Shown here one piece after another: positions 32,609 to 34,490 of a stretch of DNA of 34,490 nucleotides. Both the position numbers and the translations under genes were made by a program. Source of the stretch: Saccoglossus kowalevskii (lineage: Eukaryota; Hemichordata; Enteropneusta; Harrimaniidae); assembly GCF_000003605.2 (NCBI RefSeq), contig NW_003121417.1, forward strand, positions 117,497 through 151,986, written 5' to 3'. The notes under the pieces were generated by a model. It searched no databases, had not been told where the DNA came from, and saw nothing but the letters and a program-made list of their open reading frames with translations. How positions within the stretch are numbered: position 1 is the first letter of the stretch; every line of letters starts with the position of its first letter.

Positions 32609-34490
32609 GATACCTGGACATTTGATCTGACTCCCAACTCCTGTGCTAGTTATGTTGCCTTACTGAATAGTTATAACTTTGTTCAATTGATACCCCAACT
32701 AGAGTAACGCAGAATACAAACACCATTATTGATCACGTAATTACAAACATTACAGATTATTTCATCGAGTGTGGTAGTATTGAAACCGATATCAGTGACC
32801 ATTATACAACCTTTGCTATAATTAAAAACCTTGACCATGTTCTGAACCATAACATATTATTTCACAAATATGACTTTTCACGCTACAGTAAAAGCGATTT
32901 CATTTCCGATTTGAGCAATATTTCCGGGTAACCCATATATAACTGTAATGATATTAATTATGTATATGCGACCTTTTGCGACTTGTTCTTAGGTACTATT
33001 AAAAAACACGCCCCATTAATTCAAGTCAGTTCAAAGACGACCCCAGTACGTAAACCTTGGTTATCAAAGGGCCTAATTATTTCAACTAAATCAAAATTTA
33101 AATTATATTGTAAAATGAAAAAGATTGTCAAATAATGATGAAATTCTTAAGTCAGCCAAAAAAAAAAAAAAAAAAAAAATACTACCATACACGATTTTTG
33201 TCTGCCAGTGGAAATATGAACAAAACGTGGATGACAATTAATGAAATATTAAATAAAAAGACTGGCATGACATCACCTAAAAATATTATAGCCAACGACG
33301 ATAAAAACAGACTATTATCAAAAAGCTTTGATATTGCAACATAATTTAACAATTTCTTCACCAATATAGGACCCAATCTTGCAGCGAAAATAACCACGCC
33401 CACTAAGTTTAATGAATATCTGTCAGGAAACTACCCCAACTCATTATTTTTCCATCCAGTCACTGAATACGATATTATAAAGGAAATTGATTGTTTGGAC
33501 CAAAGAAAACCATGGAATATGACTACATACATCCAAGATTTGTGATTGACGCTATTAATATCATTTCCGGTCCACTAACACATATTGTCAACTGTTCTCT
33601 GACCCAAGGCAAATTCCCGGATGTATTAAAATATGCTAAAATTACACATATTTATAAAAAAATGATCTGCTTTAGATATAATTAATTATAGACCAATCTC
33701 AGTATTTCCTGTGCTCAGTAAAATAATTGAATCTACTTATGGCATTTCTCGACAAATTTAACATTCTTTTAAATACACAGTACGGTTTTCGTAAAAAAAC
33801 ACAAAGCTCGCCCTTGCTGATTTAATCTCGGACGTCACTGATAGCATGGATGAAGGGATTATTACTTTTGGTACTTTCATCGACCTAAAAAAAGCCTTTG
33901 ACACAATCGACCTAGACATCCTTGTACAAAAACTGACATACTATGGTATTAGGGGTCTTCCTTTTCTTTGGTTTCGTAGTTATCTTGAAAACCGTCAACA
34001 GGCCGTAAATATTAATGGTACCTCATCATTCTCCAATACGGTCAAGTGCGGAATTCTCCAAGGATCCATCTTGGGTCCAATACTTTTTCTTATTTATATT
34101 AACGACATCAATAAAGCGACTGACGCCTTTAACTTTCGACTGTTCGCTGACGATACAAACCTGTTTAAATTCCTAAAAAGCCAGACTGTTGACCTCGACA
34201 TAATAAATGAAGACTTCAACAAAGTTGTGAAATGGTGCAAGGCCAACAAACTGACAATTAATGTGCAAACAACAAATTATATGATTTTGACAACACCCCA
34301 ACGCTATATTAATCTGGAAGAAAAATAGATATAGATGGTACATGGGTAGAGGGTGCTTCGGTTACAACATATTTGAGTGTAACCATCGACCCTTCCCTGA
34401 CATGAAAACCTCATTTTGAGAAAATAAGTAAAATAATCAGTTCAAAAGTTGGTATTATATCACGTATTCGACATTACGTGCCAAAATCTA
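32609..34490 (+). mobile_element. Non-LTR retrotransposon (CR1/L2/Jockey group), 5'-truncated, runs off window
   Basis: Translation recovers ORF2 in pieces. The end of the endonuclease domain (DLTPNSCASYVALLNSYNF, about 32620-32680) continues, one frame over, as TRVTQNTNTIIDHVITN and ETDISDHYTTF (about 32690-32815). The linker follows with KPWLSKGLI (33053). After further shifts the reverse transcriptase runs with ITHIYKK (about 33640), NYRPISVLPVLSK (about 33680), YGFRKK, then the intact stretch 33846-34328. That stretch holds FGTFIDLKKAFDTID, ILQGSILGPILFLIYIND and FRLFADDTNLF, with the two catalytic Asp in ADD. It continues after one stop as TTYLSVTIDPSLT and SKVGIISRIRHYVPKS at the window edge. 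About five frameshifts or stops make this copy inactive. The clade is not decided by eye. Confidence 0.88.
33158..33179 (+). repeat. A(22) run inside the LINE coding region
   Basis: An uninterrupted A-run occurs where other LINEs of this type have coding sequence between endonuclease and reverse transcriptase. It replaces or expands codons and changes frame. Slippage or a sequencing error is plausible. Confidence 0.7.

Overview
This window looks like gene-poor, AT-rich DNA from an animal nuclear genome, probably a marine invertebrate. No feature identifies the phylum. The evidence is the absence of dense open frames or operons, spliceosomal-type splice signals, an assembly gap (712 Ns at 21044-21755), and a repeat load typical of invertebrates: P-superfamily transposase remains, CR1/L2/Jockey-group LINE remains, short TTAA-flanked elements and short inverted-repeat elements. 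I found no complete host gene, and most short open frames look like chance.

Layout. 1-9.3 kb is mostly featureless AT-rich DNA with a small family of CpG-rich, partly TTAA-flanked repeats (4737, 6996, 8851; a fourth copy at 20673). 9.47-9.86 kb holds a broken stretch resembling LDL-receptor class B (YWTD) repeats. 11.53-11.87 kb is a MITE-like element with a second copy at the edge of the assembly gap. 13.12-17.46 kb is a candidate DNA transposon with a 37-bp imperfect terminal inverted repeat. It carries a decayed P-element-type transposase on the minus strand, a convergent decayed gene of an unnamed family on the plus strand, and a tandem array of about 190-205-bp units near its right end.

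19.0-28.3 kb is dominated by old repeats. A diverged tandem duplication is followed by four same-orientation copies (A-D) of a roughly 0.5-1.3 kb unit. Copy C is interrupted by a 5'-truncated LINE 3' end. 28.4-30.44 kb is a decayed minus-strand gene with one recognisable intron. It resembles an uncharacterised repeat-associated invertebrate protein family with a nuclease-like acidic pattern and a Cys-rich tail. 32.6 kb to the window end is a 5'-truncated LINE with a long intact reverse-transcriptase segment that runs off the edge.

The genes do not form a pathway. The window is best read as layered mobile elements. The least familiar parts are the two-gene P-like element, the splice-signal-bearing A-D repeat and the TTAA/CpG family with promoter-like motifs. 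All family assignments were made by eye from motifs; no alignment or database search was run.
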